Source of the DNA: a bacterium
GTDB lineage: Archaea > Nanoarchaeota > Nanoarchaeia > Woesearchaeales > UBA10216
DNA length: 13,126 nucleotides
Reading direction: 5' to 3'
NCBI GenBank assembly: GCA_024206195.1
Contig: JAAGZO010000811.1
Span: 1 to 13,126 of the forward strand
The translations under genes and the position numbers were made by a program. Shown here in pieces: positions 6,084-13,126 of the stretch (the first letter of the stretch is position 1; every line of letters starts with the position of its first letter). The notes below the pieces were generated by a model. The model saw only the letters and a program-made list of their open reading frames with translations. It had not been told where the DNA came from and did no database searches.

Positions 6084-6981
6084 AGAAAACATGGCGGATA
6101 GTGGTGAAGGCGTTGTTAAGGGTAAGAAAAGTACTGCGAGAAATATGGGTCAGGAGATTCCACAATCTTTTTTAGATGCTTTGAATGGTAAGGTTGTTGA
6201 AGAGGAGGATGTGGAAGAGATAGAGGAGGAGCTTGAGGATGAAGAGCTTAAAGAAGAGAATGAAGGGGATGAAGAGGAGGAGGATGCTGAGGAGGATGAA
6301 GAGAGTGGTGCTGGTGATGACGGGGATGCTGATTCTGATGGGGAGTCTGGTGCTGGACAAAATACTGAGCTAGCTGCTTTACAAGCACAGGTTAATACTT
6401 TGATGGGAATTGTTGCTCAGCAAAATGCTCCTAAAGAGGTTGTTAAGGAAGAGGTTGTGTTGGATAATCCTTTAGAGGGTGAGGCATTTGATAAGCTGGC
6501 TGAGGCTATGCAATGGGATGATGCTGATAAGGCAGCACAGAAGAATTTTCTTAAGTTGGTTGCGGAGTATAATAAGGCGAGCATTTTGAAGGATGCTGTG
6601 AAGGGAGTTCCTGAGACTGTGAATTCTATGATGAGCGCTAAAGAAAAAGAGAAGGCTATGCACGATAATTTTTATGGTACGTATCCTGAGCTGGAAGGTG
6701 TTAAAAAATATGTTTCCTTTATTTCTAAGGATGTTGCTGCTACAATGAAAGGTGAAGTTAATCAGGATAAGATTTTAGGTGCAATTGCTGAGAAGGCTTA
6801 TAATGATTTGGGGATAAAGAAAGGTGCAAAGAAAAAGGATGCAGTTAAGGAAGATGGTAATAAGGCCGAGAAGGGCAAAAAGCCTGCTTTTGCTTCTGCA
6901 AACGGAGCAAGAAAGAAAGCTCCCAAAATGGATGCCATGCAGAGACAGATTGCAAACATAATGTCTTTGGATGATTTTTAA
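6076..6981 (+). CDS. Capsid scaffolding protein (putative)
   Basis: A 301-residue protein expected to guide capsid assembly and then leave the prohead. Residues 41-90 are nearly all Glu, Asp, Gly and Ser. A helical, probably coiled-coil stretch (ELAALQAQVNTLMGIVAQQN, about 98-117) follows, then a folded central part (130-245), and a strongly basic C-terminal region (about 248-285) ending in a short helix with MQRQIANIMSLDDF. The acidic middle and basic C-terminal tail that binds capsid protein are typical of phage scaffolds. A block from PETVNSMM to DNFYGTYPEL (179-206) recurs in the 10476-10832 gene. No maturation protease gene lies nearby, so removal may not need one. The role is inferred from composition and place before the capsid gene. 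Confidence 0.75.
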   Translation: MSKENMADSGEGVVKGKKSTARNMGQEIPQSFLDALNGKVVEEEDVEEIEEELEDEELKEENEGDEEEEDAEEDEESGAGDDGDADSDGESGAGQNTELAALQAQVNTLMGIVAQQNAPKEVVKEEVVLDNPLEGEAFDKLAEAMQWDDADKAAQKNFLKLVAEYNKASILKDAVKGVPETVNSMMSAKEKEKAMHDNFYGTYPELEGVKKYVSFISKDVAATMKGEVNQDKILGAIAEKAYNDLGIKKGAKKKDAVKEDGNKAEKGKKPAFASANGARKKAPKMDAMQRQIANIMSLDDF

Positions 6982-6992
6982 GGAGAAGTGAT

Positions 6993-7778
6993 ATGTCTGG
7001 AGAAGGTAAATTTTTTACGACTTTAGGTTTGGACTCTGAGACTTATATTCCTGGGGGAATTGATACTCCTGGGGTAATGAAGTTTCAGCCAGGTAATTTT
7101 ATTAGAGAGAATTTTGACACATTGCCTTTGTGCGTAGCTAAGTTGGGTGCTGGAGCTGCTACAGGAACAGGAGGTGATGAGAACTTAATGAAGCTTAACT
7201 ATAGTACTTTTGAGTATCATATGATTGGGACACAAACAATTGTGGCACCTTCTTATGGGACCAATGGGCTGAATGTTAGTTTGGATCAGACTAATAATGA
7301 TGGAGCGGAATTCTGTCTCGGCATAAACGCACTTAATAAAGGTGTTTTTACTGTTGGCACGGACGCTGCTTTTTATGCAAAGATGAAATTCTCTATTGCT
7401 GATGTAAGCGGTTTTGATGAATGTGCTTTTGGTTTTAGGAAGGTTGAGGCTTATCAAGCTAGTTTGGATGATTATGATGAGATGGCTTGTTTGAACTCCA
7501 TCTCTGGTGACATTAACATTGAAACTATCATAAATGGTGGTGCTAATGTTACTACGGATACTACGTTGAATTTTGCTGATTTGGCGATTCATGAGTTTGA
7601 AGTTAGAGTTAGCGCTGCGGGTGTTGTGACTTATAAGGTTGATGGTATGACTCCTGGCACGGTTGCTGCATACACTTTTGACGATGCAGAGGTTGTGGTT
7701 CCCTTCTTCTATTTCAGGCATGATTCTGATGTTGGTGGTGATCTTTCTTTGATCTCTTTTGAATGCGGTCTTCAATAA
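6993..7778 (+). CDS. Putative lectin-like virion surface protein
   Basis: A 261-residue, beta-rich protein lacking signal or membrane segments. Alternating strands, a segment with GFRKVEAYQ and YDEMACLNS, then HEFEVRVSAAGVVTYKVDGM and VVVPFFYFRHDSD near 234-246, resemble the jelly-roll, concanavalin A-like domains found in phage head and tail surface proteins. Residues after the VDG motif fit the usual closing strands of such folds. AAGGAG just upstream gives its own ribosome site. Position between scaffold and major capsid genes suggests a capsid decoration or head-fibre protein, made in high amounts. It carries five cysteines scattered through the chain. The lectin-like fold is my inference, and no sugar ligand can be named; a minor structural protein of another kind is possible. 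Confidence 0.6.
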   Translation: MSGEGKFFTTLGLDSETYIPGGIDTPGVMKFQPGNFIRENFDTLPLCVAKLGAGAATGTGGDENLMKLNYSTFEYHMIGTQTIVAPSYGTNGLNVSLDQTNNDGAEFCLGINALNKGVFTVGTDAAFYAKMKFSIADVSGFDECAFGFRKVEAYQASLDDYDEMACLNSISGDINIETIINGGANVTTDTTLNFADLAIHEFEVRVSAAGVVTYKVDGMTPGTVAAYTFDDAEVVVPFFYFRHDSDVGGDLSLISFECGLQ

Positions 7779-7790
7779 GGAGCGTGAGTT

Positions 7791-8351
7791 ATGAGAAATG
7801 ATAGGATAAGAGAGTTGGCTTTGGTTGGAGATACTTATGGTAGTGGTGCTGCGGGTACGGCTGCTAACATTACTGTAATGATGAGAGATGCTGCGGGGGA
7901 TATTTTCATTGCGGCTGGGACGGATGTTCCTGCGGATGCTACGAGTGGTTATGCTAAGGGGTGTATTTTTATTGATAAGAATGTCGCTACTGGGACTCCA
8001 GGGAAGTATGAGAATATTGGCACTAGGACTAGATGTTCTTTTAAGGCCAGTATGACCAGGGCTTCTGGGGTTGTTAGTTTAGAGCATTTAGATTCTGGAG
8101 TAGCTCCTTCAGATATGACACTGTATGCTGGTGAGATTTCTTGGGCTGGCAGTGGTGCTACTGTGATAACTACGGTTTCTGGGGTTGCTGCTACTGATAA
8201 AGTTGTAGGAAGTATTGAGACAGCCCCTACACAGGCTGCTTATATTAAATCAATTACGGCTAGCACGGACACGATAACGACTGTTCTTAGTGCTGCCAAT
8301 ACGGCTAATGATGCTGTAATAACTTATGTTGTCCAAAGGACAGCTACTTAA
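7791..8351 (+). CDS. Putative capsid decoration or head-fibre protein
   Basis: A 186-residue protein rich in Ala, Gly, Thr and Ser with short alternating strands. The first half includes segments that read as a beta-rich N-terminal domain; the second, from GEISWAGSGATVITTVSGV to AVITYVVQRTAT (about 112-186), follows a pattern seen at the end of many phage structural proteins: a strand with GSATxxITVSGV, a TDxV step, IxSxTAxTDTIT, and a last strand. AAGGAG lies just upstream. Lying directly before the major capsid gene fits a decoration protein that stabilises the shell or a head fibre; the family is not firmly identified. Confidence 0.6.
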   Translation: MRNDRIRELALVGDTYGSGAAGTAANITVMMRDAAGDIFIAAGTDVPADATSGYAKGCIFIDKNVATGTPGKYENIGTRTRCSFKASMTRASGVVSLEHLDSGVAPSDMTLYAGEISWAGSGATVITTVSGVAATDKVVGSIETAPTQAAYIKSITASTDTITTVLSAANTANDAVITYVVQRTAT

Positions 8352-8365
8352 TTAGGAGATAAAAA

Positions 8366-9685
8366 ATGGCTTTTTATGGTATGAGAGGAACTGGTGACTT
8401 TGTTGCAGATCAAGCACCTAAAAGTTGGAGAGAAGCAATTATTCGGTGGTTTCCTAATGGGGACGCGCCTTTAACAGCAATGCTATCTAAAATGAAACCA
8501 AAGGTAACAACATCTTCCACAATTAACTGGTGGACTAAAGGGTTGCCCTTACAAGCAGGTACGATTACTGGAAAATACACTGACTCTTCTTTATCAGTTG
8601 CTTACACAACTGGTGCTGTTAGTGGGGATTTTCTGTACATTAAAATGAGCGCTGCGGACCTTACGCAATTTAGAATTGGTCATCAAGTTACTTTGAGATA
8701 CCCTACTGATATGACAGTTGATGTTGTGGGTAAAATTGTGGCTAGGGATAATAACGGGGCTTCTAGTTATGTTCAGGTTGTATTGCTTGAAGATGATGAT
8801 AATAGCACTACTTATGATTTGTCTGATGCTACAAGGATTTTGGTTACTGGTAATATGAATGCTGAAGGCGCTGGAGTTCCTGATTCAATTGCTTATAATC
8901 CTACTAAGTGGAGTAATCTTACTCAAATTTTTAAAACTTCTATGACCATTACAGGTACTGCGATGGAAGAGGAGTTAAGGACTCGGCCAGGTCTTTTTGC
9001 TGAGACTCAGAAAGATTGTTTGCAAGACCATAGTGTGGAAATGGAAAAGGCGTTTTTATTCTCTGTTCCCAGTGAGACTACTGGAGATAATGGAAAGCCT
9101 GAAAGATCTACTTTAGGTTTAATTCCTGCTATCAGGGGTGGTTATACAGGGCATGGTGGAGATGCTGGTACGGTTTCTGATTATGTGACTGATAGTACTT
9201 ATGCTGGGCAGAGTTGGTTAAGTGGCGGGGAAGATTGGTTGAACGAGAAATTGGAAGCTGTTTTTCGCTATGGTAAGAAAGAGAAAATGTGCTTTTGCGG
9301 TTCTAGTGTTTTGATGGCAATTAATAGGATTGTCCGGAATAATGGTGATTTTGCTTGGGGTCCTGACACGAGTGTTTATGGTATTAGGATAAGAGAGTGG
9401 ATAACTCCTTTGGGAAGCTTGGGTTTGATTTCTCATCCATTATTTAATTATGAGTTTTCTCTGCGGAAGGCTATGGTTATCTTTGAGCCTGAAGGAGTGA
9501 TTTATTGTCCTTTAAGGAATAGAGATACTAAGTTTATTGAGGAGAAGATCGGTAAGGATAATACCGGATATAATAGTCGAGATGCTATTACAAATCTGTA
9601 TTTGACTGAGGCAGCATTGGAGTATCATAATCCTATAAGCTTTGCTTATTTGACAGGTTTTGGAGATGCTAATACTGCTAGCTAG
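8366..9685 (+). CDS. Major capsid protein, HK97-fold, SU10 (DUF5309)-like
   Basis: A 439-residue protein that should build the icosahedral shell. I recognise the pattern of SU10-type (DUF5309-like) capsid proteins: an N-terminal arm with SWREAIIRWFPNGDAPLTAMLSK (about 20-42), a beta-rich insertion near 75-165 containing VSGDFLYIK and FRIGHQVTLRYP, a long helix (HSVEMEKAFLFS, about 224-235), and a C-terminal domain with KKEKMCFCGSSVLMAINRIV, VYGIRIREWITPLGSLGLIS, FEPEGVIYCPLRNRDT and the closing DAITNLYLTEAALEYHNPIS (about 406-425). The strong AGGAG site and the hairpin terminator after the stop support high expression. No protease cleavage signal is obvious. It ends in TAG. The HK97 fold is expected for the family rather than shown. 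Confidence 0.85.
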   Translation: MAFYGMRGTGDFVADQAPKSWREAIIRWFPNGDAPLTAMLSKMKPKVTTSSTINWWTKGLPLQAGTITGKYTDSSLSVAYTTGAVSGDFLYIKMSAADLTQFRIGHQVTLRYPTDMTVDVVGKIVARDNNGASSYVQVVLLEDDDNSTTYDLSDATRILVTGNMNAEGAGVPDSIAYNPTKWSNLTQIFKTSMTITGTAMEEELRTRPGLFAETQKDCLQDHSVEMEKAFLFSVPSETTGDNGKPERSTLGLIPAIRGGYTGHGGDAGTVSDYVTDSTYAGQSWLSGGEDWLNEKLEAVFRYGKKEKMCFCGSSVLMAINRIVRNNGDFAWGPDTSVYGIRIREWITPLGSLGLISHPLFNYEFSLRKAMVIFEPEGVIYCPLRNRDTKFIEEKIGKDNTGYNSRDAITNLYLTEAALEYHNPISFAYLTGFGDANTAS

Positions 9686-9708
9686 TGGTTTAGTGCTTAA
9701 TTGAATGT

Positions 9709-9739
9709 AAGGGAGGGGTTTCGGCTTCTCCCTTCTTTT
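9709..9739 (+). terminator. Rho-independent terminator after the capsid gene
   Basis: AAGGGAGGGG (9709-9718) pairs with CTTCTCCCTT (9725-9734) across the loop TTTCGG, giving a ten-pair stem with two G-T wobbles, followed by CTTTT. It stands 24 bases after the capsid stop and before the adaptor gene. It most likely ends or thins transcription so that capsid and scaffold genes are made in excess of tail genes; no good promoter follows it before 9751, so the later genes would depend on read-through or an undetected promoter. Confidence 0.75.
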
Positions 9740-9750
9740 AAAGGTGAAAT

Positions 9751-10476
9751 ATGAATTTATTGCAATTAAGGACTAAGTTTATAGAGCTTTCTGGGAGGTA
9801 TGACCTGATTGTAGATGCTGTGGATTTTGTGGATAATGGAGCAGATTTTTATATTAATGCGGGAATGAATATGTTAGATAGGATGGTTAAGGTTCCTGAG
9901 AGTAGGGCGAAATTGTACTATCCTTTGGCTGTTGGTAATTATAGCCTGACGTTTCAGCATAATTGTAGGCTGATTACGGATGTTTGGGTTAATAATACGG
10001 AGAATAGATGGAAGCTTGAGAAGGTTTCTTTGAGTGAATTGAAGGCGTTTTATAATGAGATTGCAGGGGATGTGGATAATGGGATGCCAAGATACTTTGC
10101 TTTGGCTGAATTAAGGGCTTTAGAGACCACAGATAAGAGTACTTTGGGAACATTTATAGATAAGACCTGGGCAGAAACGGATTCCAATTACGATTACAGG
10201 GGGATTATAATTGCGCCCCCGCCAGATAAGGCTTACACGGTTGAAGTTAATGGGCTGTTTAAGCAGGTTGAATTGAGTTCAGATAGCGATGAGAATTACT
10301 GGTTACTGCAAGAGGCCGATTTGCTGTTACGAGCTGCGCTTTATAAGTTAGAGGTTATGTCTAGAGGTACTGAGAATGCTAAGAATTGGCTGAGTGCTAT
10401 TAGGGATGATGTCAGAGAGATTAATTATGATCTAATAGAAGAAGAATCTCATGATATAGATCAGTTGGAGGGGTGA
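9751..10476 (+). CDS. Head-tail adaptor protein (putative)
   Basis: A 241-residue protein expected to form a ring under the portal that joins the tail. The N-terminus MNLLQLRTKFIELSGRYDLI followed by FYINAGMNMLDRM (about 33-45) is the helical opening typical of podovirus adaptors, which bring many copies of a helical bundle under the portal. A beta-rich middle part (about 60-165) and a return to helices at the end (EADLLLRAALYKLEV and on, about 188-240) complete the usual layout. AAAGGTG lies just before the ATG. It follows the capsid gene, as in SU10-like phages. The downstream start overlaps its stop (TGATG). The name is from pattern and order, not a search. Confidence 0.72.
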   Translation: MNLLQLRTKFIELSGRYDLIVDAVDFVDNGADFYINAGMNMLDRMVKVPESRAKLYYPLAVGNYSLTFQHNCRLITDVWVNNTENRWKLEKVSLSELKAFYNEIAGDVDNGMPRYFALAELRALETTDKSTLGTFIDKTWAETDSNYDYRGIIIAPPPDKAYTVEVNGLFKQVELSSDSDENYWLLQEADLLLRAALYKLEVMSRGTENAKNWLSAIRDDVREINYDLIEEESHDIDQLEG

Positions 10477-10832
10477 TGGAATTGACTAGAGAGCAGGAAG
10501 ATAAAATTGTTCAAAAGGTTATTGAAAGGGTATTAACATTAATGCCTGAGACTATAGGAAATTTAATGGCAAATCACAGCTCCAATAAACAGATTAAAGA
10601 CAATTTTTTTAAAGGTCATCCAGAGTTTGTAGGACATGAGGCCACAATAGCCTCTGTTTTGGAAATGTATGAAGGAAAAGATTTAAGTGCTGATTATGAC
10701 AAAGTTCTTAATAATTCTGTTCCTGAGATCAGAAAGAGAATTGAAATAACAAAAAATTTGAATTTGGATTCATGTGCAGAGAAGAGTAATTTTAAAGATA
10801 TAGATTTTACTGGGAATAATGGTGCATTGTAA
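10476..10832 (+). CDS. Small helical protein with scaffold-like block
   Basis: A 118-residue protein with a helical N-terminus (about residues 5-30, TREQEDKIVQKVIERVL) and a block from PETIGNLM to DNFFKGHPEF (24-51) that lines up without gaps with scaffold residues 179-206: PET, then [VI]xx[ML]M, then 15 residues between PET and DNF, then xxxPE. It lacks the acidic region and basic tail of the scaffold. The start ATG 10476 forms a TGATG junction with the adaptor stop and has GGAGGGG upstream; a GTG at 10473 lies too close to that site to be preferred. I do not recognise a named family. It may be a second assembly helper for the tail or connector, or a paralogue of part of the scaffold; both are inference. 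Confidence 0.65.
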   Translation: MELTREQEDKIVQKVIERVLTLMPETIGNLMANHSSNKQIKDNFFKGHPEFVGHEATIASVLEMYEGKDLSADYDKVLNNSVPEIRKRIEITKNLNLDSCAEKSNFKDIDFTGNNGAL

Positions 10833-11314
10833 TGGCAACTTCTAGGAACGGAAAATTTTCCTTTGTGCTAGGTGCTGATGTTTTGAGTAAGGGATTACGG
10901 AAAGAGGAGAATAATCCTGTTAATGCTCATACTTTGATTAGTTGTGCAGGGATGATAGGGAAAAATGGTGTTTTACAAAAGATTACGGACTTAACAAGGA
11001 CTGTAGAACTGTCTGTCTCTTTTCCCTATCCACAGATATTTGTTGAGACTAGTTTAATTATTGTCTGTACAGATACGAAAATTTACACTTATGCAGATGA
11101 TGCGCTAACACTGGAATTAACTGTCTTAGCAGGGTCTACGTGGAGCTTAATATCTTCTCATGATTATATTTATATGAGTAATGGCAGAGTTTCTGTTATA
11201 AGGAATCCTGAAGAGAAGGTTTTTGCTGAGGACTCAACAGTACCTACAGCAATGGCAATGTTTAATTTTAATGGGCAGGTTATTATTGGATCACCTAATG
11301 GTGGTTATGCTTAG
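10832..11314 (+). CDS. Tail or nozzle-like structural protein
   Basis: A 160-residue protein. The opening (FSFVLGADVLSKGLRKEENNPVN, split here at about residues 9-31) resembles the N-terminus of phage tail-tube or nozzle proteins, which begin with a Gly-rich strand, a conserved KG(L/I)RK-like step and an asparagine-rich turn. Later segments such as QIFVETSLIIVCTDTKIYTY and SLISSHDYIYMSNGRVSVIR look like strands of a beta-propeller-like repeat. It is much shorter than full nozzles, which have several blades. The start overlaps the previous stop (TAATG) with no clear ribosome site. It could be a complete small stopper protein or the front of a larger ancestral one. Confidence 0.5.
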   Translation: MATSRNGKFSFVLGADVLSKGLRKEENNPVNAHTLISCAGMIGKNGVLQKITDLTRTVELSVSFPYPQIFVETSLIIVCTDTKIYTYADDALTLELTVLAGSTWSLISSHDYIYMSNGRVSVIRNPEEKVFAEDSTVPTAMAMFNFNGQVIIGSPNGGYA

Positions 11315-11323
11315 GGGGATATT

Positions 11324-11773
11324 ATGGCAAATGCAGTAACTAACAGTATGAAGACTATGCTTTGGAAAGGTCAGATTGCAGCAGCTTCAGACACTTTTAA
11401 AATGATTTTAATGGATGTGGGATATAATTTTGATAAGGATAATCATAATGCTTATACGGACGTGTCAGCATATGAATTACCTACAGGTAATGGGTATACT
11501 CAGGGAGGCGTATCTTTAACTTTAGATGCCATTACCACAGATAATACAGAAGATAGATGCGAAGTTACTTTTAACACTGTTCAGTGGACAGCTAGTGGAG
11601 GTCCTTTAGAAACTGTGGGAGCTTTGATTTTTAATGATTCTACTTCGACTGGAGCAGGTGACGATTATACGGATGCTATTATGGCTTTTATTGATGCTAG
11701 CGGTACTCAGACTGTAGCTGATGGAGCTGCTTTAACAGTCTCCAATATTATGCTCACTGGAGAGGATTTATAA
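11324..11773 (+). CDS. Unknown beta-rich virion-type protein
   Basis: A 149-residue protein without signal or membrane segments. It opens with a segment reading MKTMLWKGQIAAASDTFKMI and then shows VSAYELPTGNGYTQGGVSLT (about 47-66), a pattern I associate with small tail-region proteins whose middle reads as GYxxGGxxL, then strands and a Thr-Val-rich stretch with ETVGALIFND. The end is beta-rich (AALTVSNIMLTGEDL). A GGGGG ribosome site precedes the ATG, and it sits between the nozzle-like gene and the fibre gene, so a tail or fibre-attachment role is plausible. I do not recognise a named family. Confidence 0.55.
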   Translation: MANAVTNSMKTMLWKGQIAAASDTFKMILMDVGYNFDKDNHNAYTDVSAYELPTGNGYTQGGVSLTLDAITTDNTEDRCEVTFNTVQWTASGGPLETVGALIFNDSTSTGAGDDYTDAIMAFIDASGTQTVADGAALTVSNIMLTGEDL

Positions 11774-11785
11774 TAAGGGGTTGTT

Positions 11786-12922
11786 ATGTTATTACAAAAT
11801 GAAAATTATGCTTTTTCCTTATTAGATGGCAATATCTTGATCGGCGCTTCTAGTTTAGATGTGACTGCGGGTGATGGGAGTTTATTTCCTAGTACGGGAT
11901 TTTTTATGGCAGCTATTTATGGTTCTGCTTATGCGTCCCCTGCCTTAGATCCTTTAAGAGAAATTGTTAAGGCCACTTTTGTTTCTGGGGATACTTTCAC
12001 AATTACTAGGGCGCAAGAGGGGACGGTGGCAAAAGCTTGGAGTAATGCTGATAATTTTGCTCTTGTTCTAACTGCGGGAAAAATGGATGAATTAGAAGAT
12101 GAGGTGCAGAAAGGAGTTATTGCTTATGGGGCTGCTACAGGAACAGATACCTATGCTGCGGTTCTTGATCCTGCGCTTACAAGTCTCGAGACAGGTACAG
12201 AGATTAAGCTGAAGTTTAATAATTTGTCCACAGGAGCAGTTACGCTTAATGTGAATGCTTTAGGAGCTAAGAAGATATATGGGAAAAATGGATCTTCTTA
12301 CGAGCATTTAGGTGCTGGAGATATTAAGGCAGCTCAGTACACACATATGCTTTATGATGCATCTTTAGATGGGGCTGCCGGAGGTTGGGTATTAACAGAT
12401 TTAGATAAAGCTCTTGGGCTTGTGGCAGATCTTGCTAAAACGGCGATGAGTGGTTCTGGGGACCTTTTGTATACTTCCGCAGCGAATACCCTAGCTAGGC
12501 TAGCTAAAGGGAGTGCTAATGAAGTATTACGCATGAATGCTGCGGGAACCTTTCCTGAATGGGGAAGCACTTTTTCTTCCGTCTCTTTTACAAGAGATAC
12601 CTCAACGGCTACAGGAACCCAAGCAATAACTGGAGCTGGTTTTAAGCCTAGAGGAGTGATCATCCTGGGAGGTATTGAATATACTACTCAAGTCTCATGG
12701 GGCGCTGCCGTATCAGGGTATGTGGCTTTTTCCATGTCTGATTATAGTGGTGGTGGGGGTGGTTATAGAGTGTTGGGAAATGCTGTTTATATATGGCAAT
12801 CAGGCGCTATAGCGTATAGTGGAGATATAAGCTCCTGGGATGCAGACGGAATAACAATACAATGGAATAAAATAGGGGCTAAAACGGGAACAGCTACATT
12901 TAAAGCTATTTTCTTAGCATAA
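11786..12922 (+). CDS. Tail fibre or receptor-binding protein (putative)
   Basis: A 378-residue protein. Its N-terminus (about 1-95) contains a beta-rich segment that ends in EIVKATFVSGDTFTITRAQE and GTVAKAWSNADNFALVLTAG, a pattern common at the start of phage fibres where the fibre joins the virion. A middle domain (about 110-210) shows ALTSLETGTEIKLKFNNLST and VTLNVNALGAKKIY, followed by a Gly-Asn-rich join with LLYTSAANTLARLAKGSANE (about 227-246). The C-terminal part (about 260-378) is a Gly and Ser-rich beta domain likely to contact the host. AAGGGG stands before the ATG. Which end meets the host is assumed from the family habit. Host range cannot be deduced. Confidence 0.7.
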   Translation: MLLQNENYAFSLLDGNILIGASSLDVTAGDGSLFPSTGFFMAAIYGSAYASPALDPLREIVKATFVSGDTFTITRAQEGTVAKAWSNADNFALVLTAGKMDELEDEVQKGVIAYGAATGTDTYAAVLDPALTSLETGTEIKLKFNNLSTGAVTLNVNALGAKKIYGKNGSSYEHLGAGDIKAAQYTHMLYDASLDGAAGGWVLTDLDKALGLVADLAKTAMSGSGDLLYTSAANTLARLAKGSANEVLRMNAAGTFPEWGSTFSSVSFTRDTSTATGTQAITGAGFKPRGVIILGGIEYTTQVSWGAAVSGYVAFSMSDYSGGGGGYRVLGNAVYIWQSGAIAYSGDISSWDADGITIQWNKIGAKTGTATFKAIFLA

Positions 12923-12931
12923 GGATAGGAT

Positions 12932-13126
12932 ATGAGAGTTTGTATAGACAAGAAGAGTGGTAAGTTGATTGAGTCTCAGAGTGGAAATGATGAGAGTAAA
13001 TTAAATGCACTTAAAGAAAATGCAATACAGGCAGGATATAAAGAGACAGGTATTGAATTGTCGATAGTTACTGATGATGTGTTTAAGGTGTTACTGGAAG
13101 CTGCAGCTCCTGAAAAGACGTATGCG
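12932..13126 (+). CDS. Partial small phage protein, cut by the window end
   Basis: An open frame of 65 codons from ATG 12932 that runs off the window without a stop, so the gene is incomplete here. The opening MRVCIDKKSGKLIESQSGND reads as a short beta pair, followed by a helix (ESKLNALKENAIQAGY, about 21-36) and LSIVTDDVFKVLLEAA (about 43-58). Small proteins with a start of this kind follow tail-fibre genes in many phages, with no known role. AAGGATAGGA lies directly before the ATG. A fibre chaperone or assembly factor is possible from position only. Confidence 0.6.
   Translation, partial: MRVCIDKKSGKLIESQSGNDESKLNALKENAIQAGYKETGIELSIVTDDVFKVLLEAAAPEKTYA

Noticed and set aside
7185..7775. 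A 196-codon antisense open frame on the - strand
   Set aside because: It lies wholly within the lectin-like gene, lacks a ribosome site, and has a mixed composition typical of a shadow frame; the same holds for the other - strand frames across terL, portal, scaffold, capsid and fibre genes.
10473..10475. A GTG start one codon before the scaffold-like protein's ATG
   Set aside because: GTG 10473 overlaps the GGAGGGG ribosome site, while ATG 10476 sits just behind it.
1..13126. CRISPR array, insertion sequence, integrase or attachment site
   Set aside because: No regularly spaced long repeats, transposase-like or integrase-like proteins, or tRNA-like attachment sequences were seen.

Overview
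The window reads as the left part of the structural module of a tailed bacteriophage (or prophage) with a short-tail, podovirus-like layout. All recognised genes lie on the + strand, in tight operon order, with Shine-Dalgarno sites or stop/start overlaps of the TAATG type. The order is small terminase, holin-like protein, DUF1353 protein, two small unknowns, large terminase, portal, small helical protein, scaffold, two decoration-like proteins, major capsid protein, head-tail adaptor, a scaffold-like small protein, tail or nozzle-like proteins, a fibre and a truncated last gene. The portal, SU10-type (DUF5309-like) capsid and adaptor suggest a podovirus. These family names come from recognition of motifs and gene order, not from a search. 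The host cannot be named: the DNA is AT-rich, stop-codon use is standard, and AGG/AGA arginine codons are common in the structural genes.

Bases 1-738 hold no gene I can support. The stretch is G-rich and C-poor on the + strand. It carries three TGAGTTC words plus one inverted copy at 20- or 80-base steps, two small inverted repeats, two weak candidate promoters, a terminator-like hairpin followed by a T run, and phased A/T tracts. It ends in a good sigma70-type promoter (TTGACA, 17-base spacer, TACTAT) that should drive the operon. It could hold a packaging site, operators or a non-coding RNA; the sequence alone does not decide.

Bases 739-2367 hold the small terminase, a lysis-like pair (coiled coil plus one membrane helix, then DUF1353), a 105-residue unknown and a second membrane protein. 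Bases 2357-6981 hold the motor and prohead core: large terminase, portal, a 94-residue helical protein and an acidic scaffold. Bases 6993-9685 hold two beta-rich putative surface proteins and the major capsid protein, followed by a strong hairpin terminator at 9709-9739 that probably lowers expression of the tail genes. Bases 9751-13126 hold the adaptor, an unrecognised protein sharing a clear motif block with the scaffold, a short nozzle-like protein, a 149-residue unknown, a tail fibre and the start of one more gene.

The most notable observations are the shared scaffold-like block in the 10476-10832 gene, the structured non-coding leader with phased repeats, the unusual base composition of the small terminase gene, and the lysis-like genes placed between the two terminase subunits.
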